A stretch of 64,000 nt of DNA from Paracoccaceae bacterium (GTDB lineage Bacteria; Pseudomonadota; Alphaproteobacteria; Rhodobacterales; Rhodobacteraceae). The stretch's first letter is position 1. Each line of letters opens with the position of its first letter. The notes under the pieces were generated by a model. It made no database searches and was not told the DNA's origin. It was given only the letters and a program-made list of their open reading frames with translations. The position numbers and the translations under genes are program-made. The stretch is taken from positions 395,281-459,280 of the forward strand of contig JAHRYM010000002.1 in NCBI GenBank assembly GCA_020622085.1. The letters are read 5' to 3'. Below are positions 47,134 through 55,792 of the stretch, piece after piece.

Positions 47134-47691
47134 ATGAGCGAACGCAATCTGGAACGCACCGCCTTCCTGCATGCCCCCGATGCGACGCTGGTTCTGGCGG
47201 GCCGCGTGATCCTGCGGGCCAGCCTGCGGGTCGAAGCCGTTTTCGGCTGGACCCTGAGGGAACTCGAAGGCCAGTCGATCCGCGTTCTTTACCCGGGCCA
47301 GACCGATTACCGGGTGATCGGCGAGCGGGCGCGCAAGGCGATGCTGGTCACGCCTGTCTATCGGGATGAACGCTTCATGCGCCGCAAGGACGGGCAGCTT
47401 GTCTGGGTGGAAGGCCGCGGCACCGCACTTGACCGCGAAGACCCGCAGAAACTTGCCATCTGGACCTATCGGCCGATCGAGACCGACAATGCCGCTCCTG
47501 CGTTGCTGACCCCTGCTGAGAAAAGGGTGGCACGCTATCTGGTCAACGGATTTACCAGCAAGGAAATCGCCGGTGCGCTCGACTGTTCGCCCCGGACGGT
47601 GGAGGTGCATCGCGCCAACATGATCCGCAAGCTGAAGGTCCGCAACAGCTTCGAACTGGTGGGTCTGCTCCTTGCCACCCCGCGGGGGTGA
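47134..47691 (+). CDS. PAS-domain LuxR-type transcription regulator
   Basis: A 185-residue regulator with an N-terminal PAS-like domain (ASLRVEAVFGWTLRELEGQS.. YPGQTDYRVIGERARKAML.. DERFMRRKDGQLVWVEGRG) and a C-terminal LuxR HTH (LTPAEKRVARYLVNGFTSKE; VEVHRANMIRKL). No receiver domain is present, so it is not a classical response regulator. Being divergent from scoAB, it probably controls them. Confidence 0.85.
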   Translation: MSERNLERTAFLHAPDATLVLAGRVILRASLRVEAVFGWTLRELEGQSIRVLYPGQTDYRVIGERARKAMLVTPVYRDERFMRRKDGQLVWVEGRGTALDREDPQKLAIWTYRPIETDNAAPALLTPAEKRVARYLVNGFTSKEIAGALDCSPRTVEVHRANMIRKLKVRNSFELVGLLLATPRG

Positions 47692-47738
47692 TCTGTCGGG
47701 CGGCTGGTCTGGCGGCCTCTGGGCCGGTAAAATACCAC

Positions 47739-48260
47739 CTACTCGGCAGCGATCTTGTCGCGTTGCGCCAGTATCCAGCCGGCGATCACCTGCGGATCGC
47801 TGCCAACCGGCTCGGCCATGCCGCAGGCAAAGGTCTCGAAAGCGGGGCGGTTCAGGCCGTTCACGCCCACCAGAACCACAAGCCCGCGCGCAAGGGCCTC
47901 GGCGATCAGGTCGCAGAAGCCCCGGCCTTCGGCCTCGAGCTTGCCGAACTTGTTGATGACCAGCACCTCGGCGCCGTCCAGACGCAAGGTTGCGGCCATC
48001 ACCGCCTGTTCAAGCGCGCCCGGGTCCAGCCGGCAGCCCTTCGACTGGCTGCCCAGATCCTGGCTGATTCGGAAGGACGGGCCGTCGGGCAGCACCTGCA
48101 CATCCATGTCGCAATGCGCCCGGTCGGGGCGTTCGGTATTGGATTGCACGGTTCCCGCCAACCGCACGCCACGCGCTGCCAGAATCGCGGCAACCTCGGC
48201 CAGCACAGCATCGCTGGCACCGCGTCCGGTTTCGCTGACAAAGCCGATCTGAGTGAACAT
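47739..48260 (-). CDS. DUF2478 protein
   Basis: A 173-residue protein with the family pattern QIGFVSETGRGASDAVLAEV, AGTVQSNTERPDRAHCDMDV, VINKFGKLEAEGRGFCDLIA and LVGVNGLNRPAF. The family is related to nucleotide triphosphatases and is often found near molybdenum or denitrification genes; no activity is established. It is 78 bases downstream of the PPIase gene in the nar direction. The start at 48260 (MFTQIGFV) is behind AAGGATCC. Confidence 0.8.
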   Translation of the reverse strand: MFTQIGFVSETGRGASDAVLAEVAAILAARGVRLAGTVQSNTERPDRAHCDMDVQVLPDGPSFRISQDLGSQSKGCRLDPGALEQAVMAATLRLDGAEVLVINKFGKLEAEGRGFCDLIAEALARGLVVLVGVNGLNRPAFETFACGMAEPVGSDPQVIAGWILAQRDKIAAE

Positions 48261-48338
48261 GGGAGGATCCTTGCATCTTTTCGGGCAGGAAAGGAAGCCG
48301 CCTGCCGGCGGCATCCCTGTTTCATCATGTCGCAAGTT

Positions 48339-49121
48339 TCAGGCGGCCTGAAGCGCGATCCCGGTCACCTCGGCCGCATCCACGAGGCTTGCGATGAAGT
48401 CGCGCGAGGCCCTCAGCCAGGCGGCCTTTTCCTCGGCAATCTGCATCTGGTTGCGAACGGCGGCAAAGGGCAGCACCTCCCCCCGCGCTCTCGCATCCAG
48501 CCGGATGATGTGGAACCCATAGCGCGACCGGATCAGCCCGGCGCCGATCTCGCCCTCGGCCAGCGTATCCAGCGCAGCCTCGAACTCGGGCACCGTATCC
48601 CCAGCCGTGATCTGCCCCAGCCGCCCGCCATTGGCGCGCGAGGGGCAGGCCGAATGATCCTGCGCCAGCCGGTCAAAGCGGCGGGGATCGGCCAGAACCT
48701 CGGCCAGAACCGCCTCGGCGTGATGCGTGGCGGCATGGGCATCCTCGCCCAGCGGGATCAGGATATGCGCGGCCTCGAAAAGCGAGGGCGCGCGGTAGCG
48801 GTCGGGATGGGCGGCGTAGTGGTCCAGAAGCTCTGCCTCGGACACCGCCTCCGGTTCAACCGCCAGATCCAGAAGCTGCCGGATCAGCGCCTCCTCGGTG
48901 GTTTCAAGTTGTCCCGGCAGGGTTTCCTGCGGATCGGCAGTCAGGCCGCGCCGCGCTGCCTCTTGCAGAAGCAGCGCGCGCACCGCCAAGGCCCGCGCCG
49001 CAGCCTTCCACGCCAGTCCGGGCTTGCCCTGCGGCGCCGGGTGGTTCTGCGCCTCGGCCGCGATACGTTCGGACGCGATCAGTTCGCCATTGACGACGAC
49101 ATCGGGAAGAAGGGGTTTCAT
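48339..49121 (-). CDS. parvulin-type peptidyl-prolyl isomerase (NifM-like)
   Basis: A 260-residue foldase. Residues about 110-225 form the rotamase domain (SLFEAAHILIPLG; ACPSRANGGRLGQI; GEIGAGLIRSRYGFHIIRLD). No signal peptide is visible, so it acts in the cytoplasm. It follows narI by 6 bases, as seen in several alphaproteobacterial nar operons, and may assist maturation of the nitrate reductase. GGAGTAAGAGG precedes the ATG. Confidence 0.88.
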   Translation of the reverse strand: MKPLLPDVVVNGELIASERIAAEAQNHPAPQGKPGLAWKAAARALAVRALLLQEAARRGLTADPQETLPGQLETTEEALIRQLLDLAVEPEAVSEAELLDHYAAHPDRYRAPSLFEAAHILIPLGEDAHAATHHAEAVLAEVLADPRRFDRLAQDHSACPSRANGGRLGQITAGDTVPEFEAALDTLAEGEIGAGLIRSRYGFHIIRLDARARGEVLPFAAVRNQMQIAEEKAAWLRASRDFIASLVDAAEVTGIALQAA

Positions 49122-49127
49122 CGCCTC

Positions 49128-49820
49128 TTACTCCGCCGGATGCTTGTGCTTGCGGGTCCGGACGATCTGGTAGCCCGGGCGCCACAGATAGCGCACCGGG
49201 GCCGAGACGATGTGGACAAGCCGGGTGAAGGGGAACAGCAGGAAGATCGTCAGCCCGACGAAGATGTGGGTCTTGAAGATCCAGCTCACGTCGACAAGAT
49301 AGCTGGCCGGATCGGGCTGGAAGTAGACGATAGCCTGCGCCCAGTTCATCAGCATCAGCATTTCGCTGCCGTCAAGATGCCGGAGCGAAACGAAGATCGA
49401 CCCCACGCCCAGCACAAGCTGCACCAGCAGAAGCGCCAGGATCGCGGTATCGGCAAAGGTCGAATTGGCCCGGATCCGCGGATCGTTGACCCGACGGTTG
49501 AGCAAGATTCCCCCGCCGATCAGCGCCATGATCCCGGCGATGCCACCCGCGACGATGGCCAGGATCTGCTTGGCGCCGTGGCTGATGCCCAGCGTGTCGA
49601 AGACCCAGATCGGCGTCAGCAGGCCGACGAAGTGACCGGCAAAGATCACCAGAACGCCCACGTGGAACAGGACTGACCCGATCACGAACTGCCGCTTGCG
49701 CAAGAGCTGGCTCGACTTCGACTTCCAGGTGAAGGGGTCGCGTTCATAGCGCGCGACCGAGGCGATGATCATCACCGTCAGCGCGATGTATGGGTATACC
49801 CCGAAAATGAAGTTATGCAT
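49128..49820 (-). CDS. narI: respiratory nitrate reductase gamma subunit (cytochrome b)
   Basis: Oxidises quinol at the membrane and anchors NarGH. The 230-residue protein has five helices and the four haem b histidines in LFHVGVLVIFAGHFVGL and FKTHIFVGLTIFLLFPFTRLVH. It follows narJ by 9 bases. Confidence 0.96.
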   Translation of the reverse strand: MHNFIFGVYPYIALTVMIIASVARYERDPFTWKSKSSQLLRKRQFVIGSVLFHVGVLVIFAGHFVGLLTPIWVFDTLGISHGAKQILAIVAGGIAGIMALIGGGILLNRRVNDPRIRANSTFADTAILALLLVQLVLGVGSIFVSLRHLDGSEMLMLMNWAQAIVYFQPDPASYLVDVSWIFKTHIFVGLTIFLLFPFTRLVHIVSAPVRYLWRPGYQIVRTRKHKHPAE

Positions 49821-49829
49821 CGTGATCTC

Positions 49830-50516
49830 CTATCGTGCGGCAGCGGTCGGCACGGCCATGCGTGCCAGGGCATCGCGGCTGATCGGACAGCCGGCGTCTG
49901 GATCGGGACCGAAGGTCACCTGCGCTTCGTTCCAGACCGCGTCGAGTGCCGCCAGGTCTTCGGGGTTGTCGTCCTCCTCGGCCAGAAGGATCTTCGCCTC
50001 GTCGGTGTCGGCCGGGATTTCGGCCATCGTCACCAGGGCTTCCAGGACTGCGGCATAACCCGAACCCCGGCGCGTCAGGCGTTCGGCCAGCGCCACAAGG
50101 ATGTGCCCGGCATCGGCCAGGATCCCCTGCGCCGTCGCCAGATCCTGCGTCGAGAGAAACTCGAGCAGGACCGGCAGGTGGTCGGGCAGTTCCGGGCCGT
50201 TCAGGTCGAACCCGGCGGCACGGTAGGTTTCCAGAAGGTCCACCATCGCGCCGCCCCGATCCCGGCTTTCGCCGTGGATGTGTTCGAACAGGTTCAGCGA
50301 CAGCGTGCGCGACCGGTCGAACAGCAGCACATATTCTTCCTGCAGGTCAATCAGGTCGGCCTCGGCCATACGCGTCAGCAAGGGCTTCAGCGCGGCCTGA
50401 CGCTGCGGGCCAAGCAGCCCCTCGTCATGGAGTGCCGCGCGGATTTCCGGGATGGCCCGCTGCAAGTCGGCGCTGGGGTAGCTGAGCAGGGCGGACAGGG
50501 CTTTGAAGACGATCAT
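49830..50516 (-). CDS. narJ: nitrate reductase assembly chaperone
   Basis: Inserts the molybdenum cofactor into NarG before membrane attachment. The 228-residue protein starts FKALSALLSYPSADLQRAIP and has the family centre EYVLLFDRSRTLSLNLFEHIHGESRDRG. It overlaps narH by 4 bases. Confidence 0.95.
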   Translation of the reverse strand: MIVFKALSALLSYPSADLQRAIPEIRAALHDEGLLGPQRQAALKPLLTRMAEADLIDLQEEYVLLFDRSRTLSLNLFEHIHGESRDRGGAMVDLLETYRAAGFDLNGPELPDHLPVLLEFLSTQDLATAQGILADAGHILVALAERLTRRGSGYAAVLEALVTMAEIPADTDEAKILLAEEDDNPEDLAALDAVWNEAQVTFGPDPDAGCPISRDALARMAVPTAAAR

Positions 50517-52036
50517 GACAGGAACTCCGTGGGCGAGCGGAACTTCTTGCCGCCGCCGAACAGCTTGCCGCCCGAAGACCCGGTCGAACAGCCGTTGCCA
50601 TCGGTGAAGCCGCAGCCCGACCGCAGGTCATAGGCATCCTCGACCATCTCGCGGTGGGTGGTGGGGATCACGAAGCGGTCTTCATAGTTGGCGATCGCCA
50701 TCAGTTGATACATCTCGTCGATCTGGAGCGGCGTCAGGCCGACGCGCTTGGCGACGCCCAGGTTGATGACACCGTCCACGGTCTTTGACCGCATGTAGGA
50801 CCGCATCGCCAGCATCCGTTCCAGCGCGTTGACAACCGGAGCCTCGTCCCCCGCCGTCAGCATGTTGGCCAGATAGCGCACCGGAATGCGCAGCGATTTG
50901 ACATCCGGCATGTCGTCCTGCTGGGCGATCTGCCCGGCGGCGGCGGCGTTCTGGATCGGCGACAGCGGCGGCACATACCAGACCATCGGCAGGGTGCGGT
51001 ATTCGGGATGCAGCGGGAAGGCGATCTTCCACTCCATCGCCATCTTCCAGATCGGCGAGTTCCGCGCACCCTCGATCCAGTCTTCCGGGATGCCTTCCTT
51101 GCGGGCGGCGGCGATCACCATCGGATCGTTCGGGTCAAGGAAGATGCCAAGCTGTGCCTCGTAAAGCTTCTTCTCATCCGCTTCGCCTGCGGCTTCCGCG
51201 ATCCGGTCGGCATCGTAAAGCATGACGCCCAGATAGCGGATGCGCCCGACGCAGGTTTCCGAACAGACCGTCGGCTGGCCGGATTCAAGCCGCGGATAGC
51301 ACAGCGTGCATTTCTCGGATTTGCCGGTCGACCAGTTGTAGTAGATCTTCTTGTAGGGGCAGCCGGAAACGCACATCCGCCAGCCCCGGCATTTCTCCTG
51401 GTCGATCAGCACCACGCCGTCGTCCTCGCGCTTGTAGATCGCGCCCGAAGGGCAGGATGCGACGCAGGCCGGGTTGAGGCAATGTTCGCACAGCCGCGGC
51501 AGATACATCATGAAGGTGTTTTCGTACTGCCCGTAGATGTCCTTCTGGATTCCGTCGAAGTTGTAGTCCTTCGACCGCTTGGCAAATTCGCCACCAAGGA
51601 TTTCTTCCCAGTTCGGGCCCCATTCGATCTTCTCCATCCGCTGACCCGAGATCTTGGAGCGCGGGCGCGCGGTGGGGAAGGCCTGCATGTCGGGGGCCGA
51701 TTTCAGGTGGTCATAATCGAAATCGAACGGCTCGTAGAAGTCGTCGATTTCCGGCAGGTCGGGATTGGCGAAGATGTTCGCCAGGATCCGCCACTTGCCA
51801 CCCTGCTTCGGCGTCAGTTTCCCCGAGGATGACCGGGTCCAGCCGCCGTTCCAGCGTTTCTGGTTTTCCCAGTCCTTCGGATAGCCGATCCCCGGCTTCG
51901 TCTCGACGTTGTTGAACCAGGCGTATTCGACGCCTTCCCGGCTGGTCCAGACGTTCTTGCAGGTGACCGAACAGGTATGGCACCCGATGCACTTGTCCAG
52001 ATTCAGCACCATGCCGATTTGTGCGCGAACCTTCAT
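50513..52036 (-). CDS. narH: respiratory nitrate reductase beta subunit (iron-sulfur)
   Basis: Carries electrons from NarI to NarG. The 507-residue protein has four cluster motifs: CIGCHTCSVTCKNVW, LCEHCLNPACVASCPSGAI, CRGWRMCVSGCPYKK (with a Trp in place of one Cys, marking the 3Fe-4S cluster) and CTLCYPRLESGQPTVCSETC. It overlaps narG and narJ by 4 bases each. Confidence 0.97.
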   Translation of the reverse strand: MKVRAQIGMVLNLDKCIGCHTCSVTCKNVWTSREGVEYAWFNNVETKPGIGYPKDWENQKRWNGGWTRSSSGKLTPKQGGKWRILANIFANPDLPEIDDFYEPFDFDYDHLKSAPDMQAFPTARPRSKISGQRMEKIEWGPNWEEILGGEFAKRSKDYNFDGIQKDIYGQYENTFMMYLPRLCEHCLNPACVASCPSGAIYKREDDGVVLIDQEKCRGWRMCVSGCPYKKIYYNWSTGKSEKCTLCYPRLESGQPTVCSETCVGRIRYLGVMLYDADRIAEAAGEADEKKLYEAQLGIFLDPNDPMVIAAARKEGIPEDWIEGARNSPIWKMAMEWKIAFPLHPEYRTLPMVWYVPPLSPIQNAAAAGQIAQQDDMPDVKSLRIPVRYLANMLTAGDEAPVVNALERMLAMRSYMRSKTVDGVINLGVAKRVGLTPLQIDEMYQLMAIANYEDRFVIPTTHREMVEDAYDLRSGCGFTDGNGCSTGSSGGKLFGGGKKFRSPTEFLS

Positions 52037-55000
52037 TCCGCCGCCTCCGTCTTTGCGGGCTGGTCAAGCCAGTCCACCTTGTCCATCTTCCGCACGATGA
52101 CGAATTCATCGCGGTTGCTGCCGACGGTTCCGTAGTAGTTGAAGCCATAGGCGAGTTGGGCGTAGCCGCCGATCATGTGCGTGGGTTTCAGCACCGTCCG
52201 CGTGACCGAGTTGTGGATGCCGCCGCGTTTCTGCGTGATCTGGCTGCCCGGCGTGTTCACGATCTTTTCCTGCGCGTGATACATCAGGCACATGCCGTTC
52301 TTCACCCGCTGCGACACGACAGCCCGCGCGGTCAGGACGCCGTTGGTGTTGAACACCTCGATCCAGTCGTTGTCGACGAGGCCGGCCGTGCGCGCATCAT
52401 CCTCGGAAATCCAGACCACAGGCCCGCCCCGGTTCAGGGTCAGCATGTGCAGGTTGTCGGAATAGGTCGAGTGGATGCCCCATTTCTGGTGCGGGGTGAT
52501 GAAGTTCAGCACGACGTGCTTTTCACCCTTGCCCAGCGATTTCGTCGCATCGTGCCCGGTCGTCTTCAGGTCGACCGGCGGACGCCAGGTGACAAGCCCT
52601 TCACCGAAAGCCAGCATCCATTTGTGATCCTGATAGATCTGCTGGCGACCGGAAACGGTGCGCCACGGGATCAGTTCATGCACGTTGGTCCAGCCGGCGT
52701 TGTAGCAGACCTCCTCGGATTCGATGCCCGACCAGGTCGGCGACGAGATGATCTTGCGCGGCTGCGCGGCGATGTCGCGGAAGCGGATCTTTTCGTCTTC
52801 CTTGACCGCCGCCAGATGGGCATGTTCGCGCCCGGTCGCCTTGGAGAGCGCATTCCAGGCCTTTACGGCGACCTCGCCGTTGGTTTCCGGAGCCAGCATC
52901 AGGATCACTTCGGCCGCGTCGATCGCCGTGTCGATCCGGGCAAGACCCTTGGTCGGGCCTTCCTCGGTCACGGTGCCGTTCAGTGCCTTCAGGTGATGGA
53001 CCTCGTCCTTGGTATCCCAGGCGATGCCCTTGCCGCCGTTGCCGATCTTTTCCATCAACGGCCCAAGCGAGGTGAAGCGCTTGTAGATGTTCGGGTAATC
53101 CCGTTCGACCGCGATATAGGCCGGAGCCGTCTTGCCGGGGATCAGGTCACATTCGCCGGCCTTCCAGTCCCGGACCTGCACCTGCGCCAGTTCGCCGGGG
53201 CTGTCATGCTGAAGCGGTAGCTGCACGACATCGGTTTCAACGCCCAGATAGCCCGGCACCACTTCGGAAAACTTCTTGGCGATCGCCTTGAAGATTTCCC
53301 AGTCCGACTTCGATTCGTAGGCCGGATCGACTGCCGCCTGCAGCGGGTGGATGAACGGGTGCATGTCGGACGTGTTCATGTCGTCCTTTTCGTACCAGCT
53401 CGCCGTCGGCAGCACGATGTCGGCATAGACGGCCGTGGTGGACATGCGGAAGTCGATCGTCACCAGCAGGTCGAGTTTGCCTTCGGGTGCCTTGTCGTGC
53501 CACTTCGCCTCGGCCGGTTTCTGGCGGCCTTCCTGCCCCAGGTCCTTGCCCTGCACGCCGTGATCGGTGCCCAGGAGGTGCTTGAGGAAGTATTCATGCC
53601 CCTTGCCCGACGACCCCAGCAGGTTCGAGCGCCAGACGAACAGGTTGCGCGGCCAGTTTTCCGGCGCATCCGGGTCTTCGCAGGACATTTCCAGCGCGCC
53701 CGATTTCAGGTTCTCGGCCACATAGGCCGGGATTTCCTTGCCCGCTGCCCGCGCCGCCTTCGCCACCTCCAGCGGGTTGGTCTTCAGCTGCGGGGCCGAT
53801 GGCAGCCAGCCCATGCGTTCGGCCTGGATGTTGTAGTCGATCAGCGACAGGTCTTTCCAGTTCCCCGCCGGCGCGGTGGGCGACAGGATTTCCGCCGAGG
53901 TCACGGTTTCATAGCGCCACTGGTCGGTATGGGCATACCAGGCGCTGGTCGCGTTCATGTGCCGCGGCGGGCGGTTCCAGTCGAGCGCGAAGGCCAGGGG
54001 CGTCCAGCCGGTCTGCGGGCGCAGCTTTTCCTGGCCCACGTAATGCGCCCAGCCGCCGCCCGACTGGCCGACGCAGCCGCACATCACCAGCATGTTGATG
54101 GCGGCGCGGTAGTTCATGTCCATGTGATACCAGTGGTTCATCGCCGCGCCGATGATGATCATGGACTTGCCGTTGGTCTTTTCGGCGTTCGAGGCGAATT
54201 CCCGTGCGACATGGATGATCTTGTCGCGCGATACACCGGTGATCTTTTCCGCCCAGGCAGGCGTGAAGGGCACGTCGGTGTCATAGGAACTGGCGACATG
54301 CTGGCCGCCAAGCCCACGGTCGAGCGAATAGTTGGCGCACATCAGGTCAAAGACCGTGGCGACATAGGCTTCTTCGCCATTGGCCAGCTTGATCTTCTTC
54401 ACCGGCACGTTGCGGGTCAGCACCTCGGGATGTTCGCAGACCGCAAAACCGTTGGTCGCGGCGCCGCCGAAATAGGGGAAATCGACCCCCACGACCGCAT
54501 CGCGGTCCGTGTCAAGGACATGGCTCAGACGCAGCCGGACCTCGGCCTCGCCCGCCTGCTGTTCCAGGTTCCACTTGCCGGTTTCGCCCCAGCGGAAACC
54601 GATGGAGCCATTGGGGACGACGATCTTGCCCGTCAGTTCGTCATAGGCGACGGTCTTCCATTCCGGGTTGTTGGTCTGGCCCAGCGCGCCGTCGAGGTCC
54701 GAGGCACGAAGCTGGCGGCCGGGAACGAAACTATCGCCCTTCTGTTCCAGTTGCACCAGCATCGGCATGTCGGAATAGCGACGGATGTAGTCCTCGAAGT
54801 ATTCCGCCTGACGATCGAGGTGGAATTCGCGCAAGATGACGTGGCCGAAGGCCATGCCCAGCGCGGCGTCGGTGCCCTGCTTGGCATTGAGCCAGATGTC
54901 GCTGAACTTTGCGGCTTCGGAATAGTCGGGCGAAACGACAGCCGACTTGGTGCCGCGATAGCGCGCCTCGGTATAGAAATGCGCATCCGGCGTCCGGGTC

Positions 55001-55776
55001 TGCGGCACGTTCGAGCCCCAGAGGATCAGGAAACCCGCATTATACCAGTCAGCGCTTTCGGGAACGTCGGTCTGTTCGCCCCAGGTCTGCGGGCTGGCGG
55101 GCGGCAGGTCGCAATACCAGTCGTAGAACGACATGCAGGTGCCGCCCAGAAGCGACAGGTAGCGGGTGCCGGCGGCATAGGACACCATCGACATCGCCGG
55201 GATGGGCGAGAAGCCGAACACCCGGTCGGGGCCGTATTTCTTCGCGGTATAGGCGTTGGCGGCGGCGACGATCTCGGTCGCCTCGTCCCAGCTTGCGCGC
55301 ACGAAACCACCCTTGCCGCGGGTGCGGGTATAGCCCTCGCGCTTTTCGGGGGCGTTCTGGATCGCGGTCCAGGCTTCGATCGGCGACATCTTGCGGCGCA
55401 GGTCGCGCCACATCCGGTAAAGCTTGCCACGGATCAGCGGCGTCTTCACCCGGTTGGCCGAGTAAAGATACCAGCTGTAGGACGCACCGCGCGCACAGCC
55501 GCGCGGTTCGTGGTTCGGCAGATCGGGCCGCGTGCGCGGGTAATCGGTCTGCTGGGTTTCCCAGGTCACGATCCCGGACTTGACGTAGATCTTCCAGGAA
55601 CACGACCCGGTGCAGTTCACCCCGTGGGTCGAGCGCACGATCTTGTCGTGGCGCCAGCGGTTCCGGTAGACGTTTTCCCAGTCACGGTTTTCGGTCGTCG
55701 TCTGGCCGTGCCCTCCTGCGAAGGTGTCCTGCCGCAGCGAGGAGAGGAAGTTCAGCCGGTCAAGAAGATGACTCAT
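52033..55776 (-). CDS. narG: respiratory nitrate reductase alpha subunit (molybdenum)
   Basis: The catalytic cytoplasmic subunit that reduces nitrate to nitrite. The 1247-residue protein has the FS0 cluster motif VNCTGSCSW with its leading histidine, and the Asp Mo-ligand region YDWYCDLPPASPQTWGEQTD. AAGGACC precedes the ATG. It is 16 bases downstream of narK. Confidence 0.98.
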   Translation of the reverse strand: MSHLLDRLNFLSSLRQDTFAGGHGQTTTENRDWENVYRNRWRHDKIVRSTHGVNCTGSCSWKIYVKSGIVTWETQQTDYPRTRPDLPNHEPRGCARGASYSWYLYSANRVKTPLIRGKLYRMWRDLRRKMSPIEAWTAIQNAPEKREGYTRTRGKGGFVRASWDEATEIVAAANAYTAKKYGPDRVFGFSPIPAMSMVSYAAGTRYLSLLGGTCMSFYDWYCDLPPASPQTWGEQTDVPESADWYNAGFLILWGSNVPQTRTPDAHFYTEARYRGTKSAVVSPDYSEAAKFSDIWLNAKQGTDAALGMAFGHVILREFHLDRQAEYFEDYIRRYSDMPMLVQLEQKGDSFVPGRQLRASDLDGALGQTNNPEWKTVAYDELTGKIVVPNGSIGFRWGETGKWNLEQQAGEAEVRLRLSHVLDTDRDAVVGVDFPYFGGAATNGFAVCEHPEVLTRNVPVKKIKLANGEEAYVATVFDLMCANYSLDRGLGGQHVASSYDTDVPFTPAWAEKITGVSRDKIIHVAREFASNAEKTNGKSMIIIGAAMNHWYHMDMNYRAAINMLVMCGCVGQSGGGWAHYVGQEKLRPQTGWTPLAFALDWNRPPRHMNATSAWYAHTDQWRYETVTSAEILSPTAPAGNWKDLSLIDYNIQAERMGWLPSAPQLKTNPLEVAKAARAAGKEIPAYVAENLKSGALEMSCEDPDAPENWPRNLFVWRSNLLGSSGKGHEYFLKHLLGTDHGVQGKDLGQEGRQKPAEAKWHDKAPEGKLDLLVTIDFRMSTTAVYADIVLPTASWYEKDDMNTSDMHPFIHPLQAAVDPAYESKSDWEIFKAIAKKFSEVVPGYLGVETDVVQLPLQHDSPGELAQVQVRDWKAGECDLIPGKTAPAYIAVERDYPNIYKRFTSLGPLMEKIGNGGKGIAWDTKDEVHHLKALNGTVTEEGPTKGLARIDTAIDAAEVILMLAPETNGEVAVKAWNALSKATGREHAHLAAVKEDEKIRFRDIAAQPRKIISSPTWSGIESEEVCYNAGWTNVHELIPWRTVSGRQQIYQDHKWMLAFGEGLVTWRPPVDLKTTGHDATKSLGKGEKHVVLNFITPHQKWGIHSTYSDNLHMLTLNRGGPVVWISEDDARTAGLVDNDWIEVFNTNGVLTARAVVSQRVKNGMCLMYHAQEKIVNTPGSQITQKRGGIHNSVTRTVLKPTHMIGGYAQLAYGFNYYGTVGSNRDEFVIVRKMDKVDWLDQPAKTEAAE

Positions 55777-55792
55777 CTTTTGGTCCTTTCAG

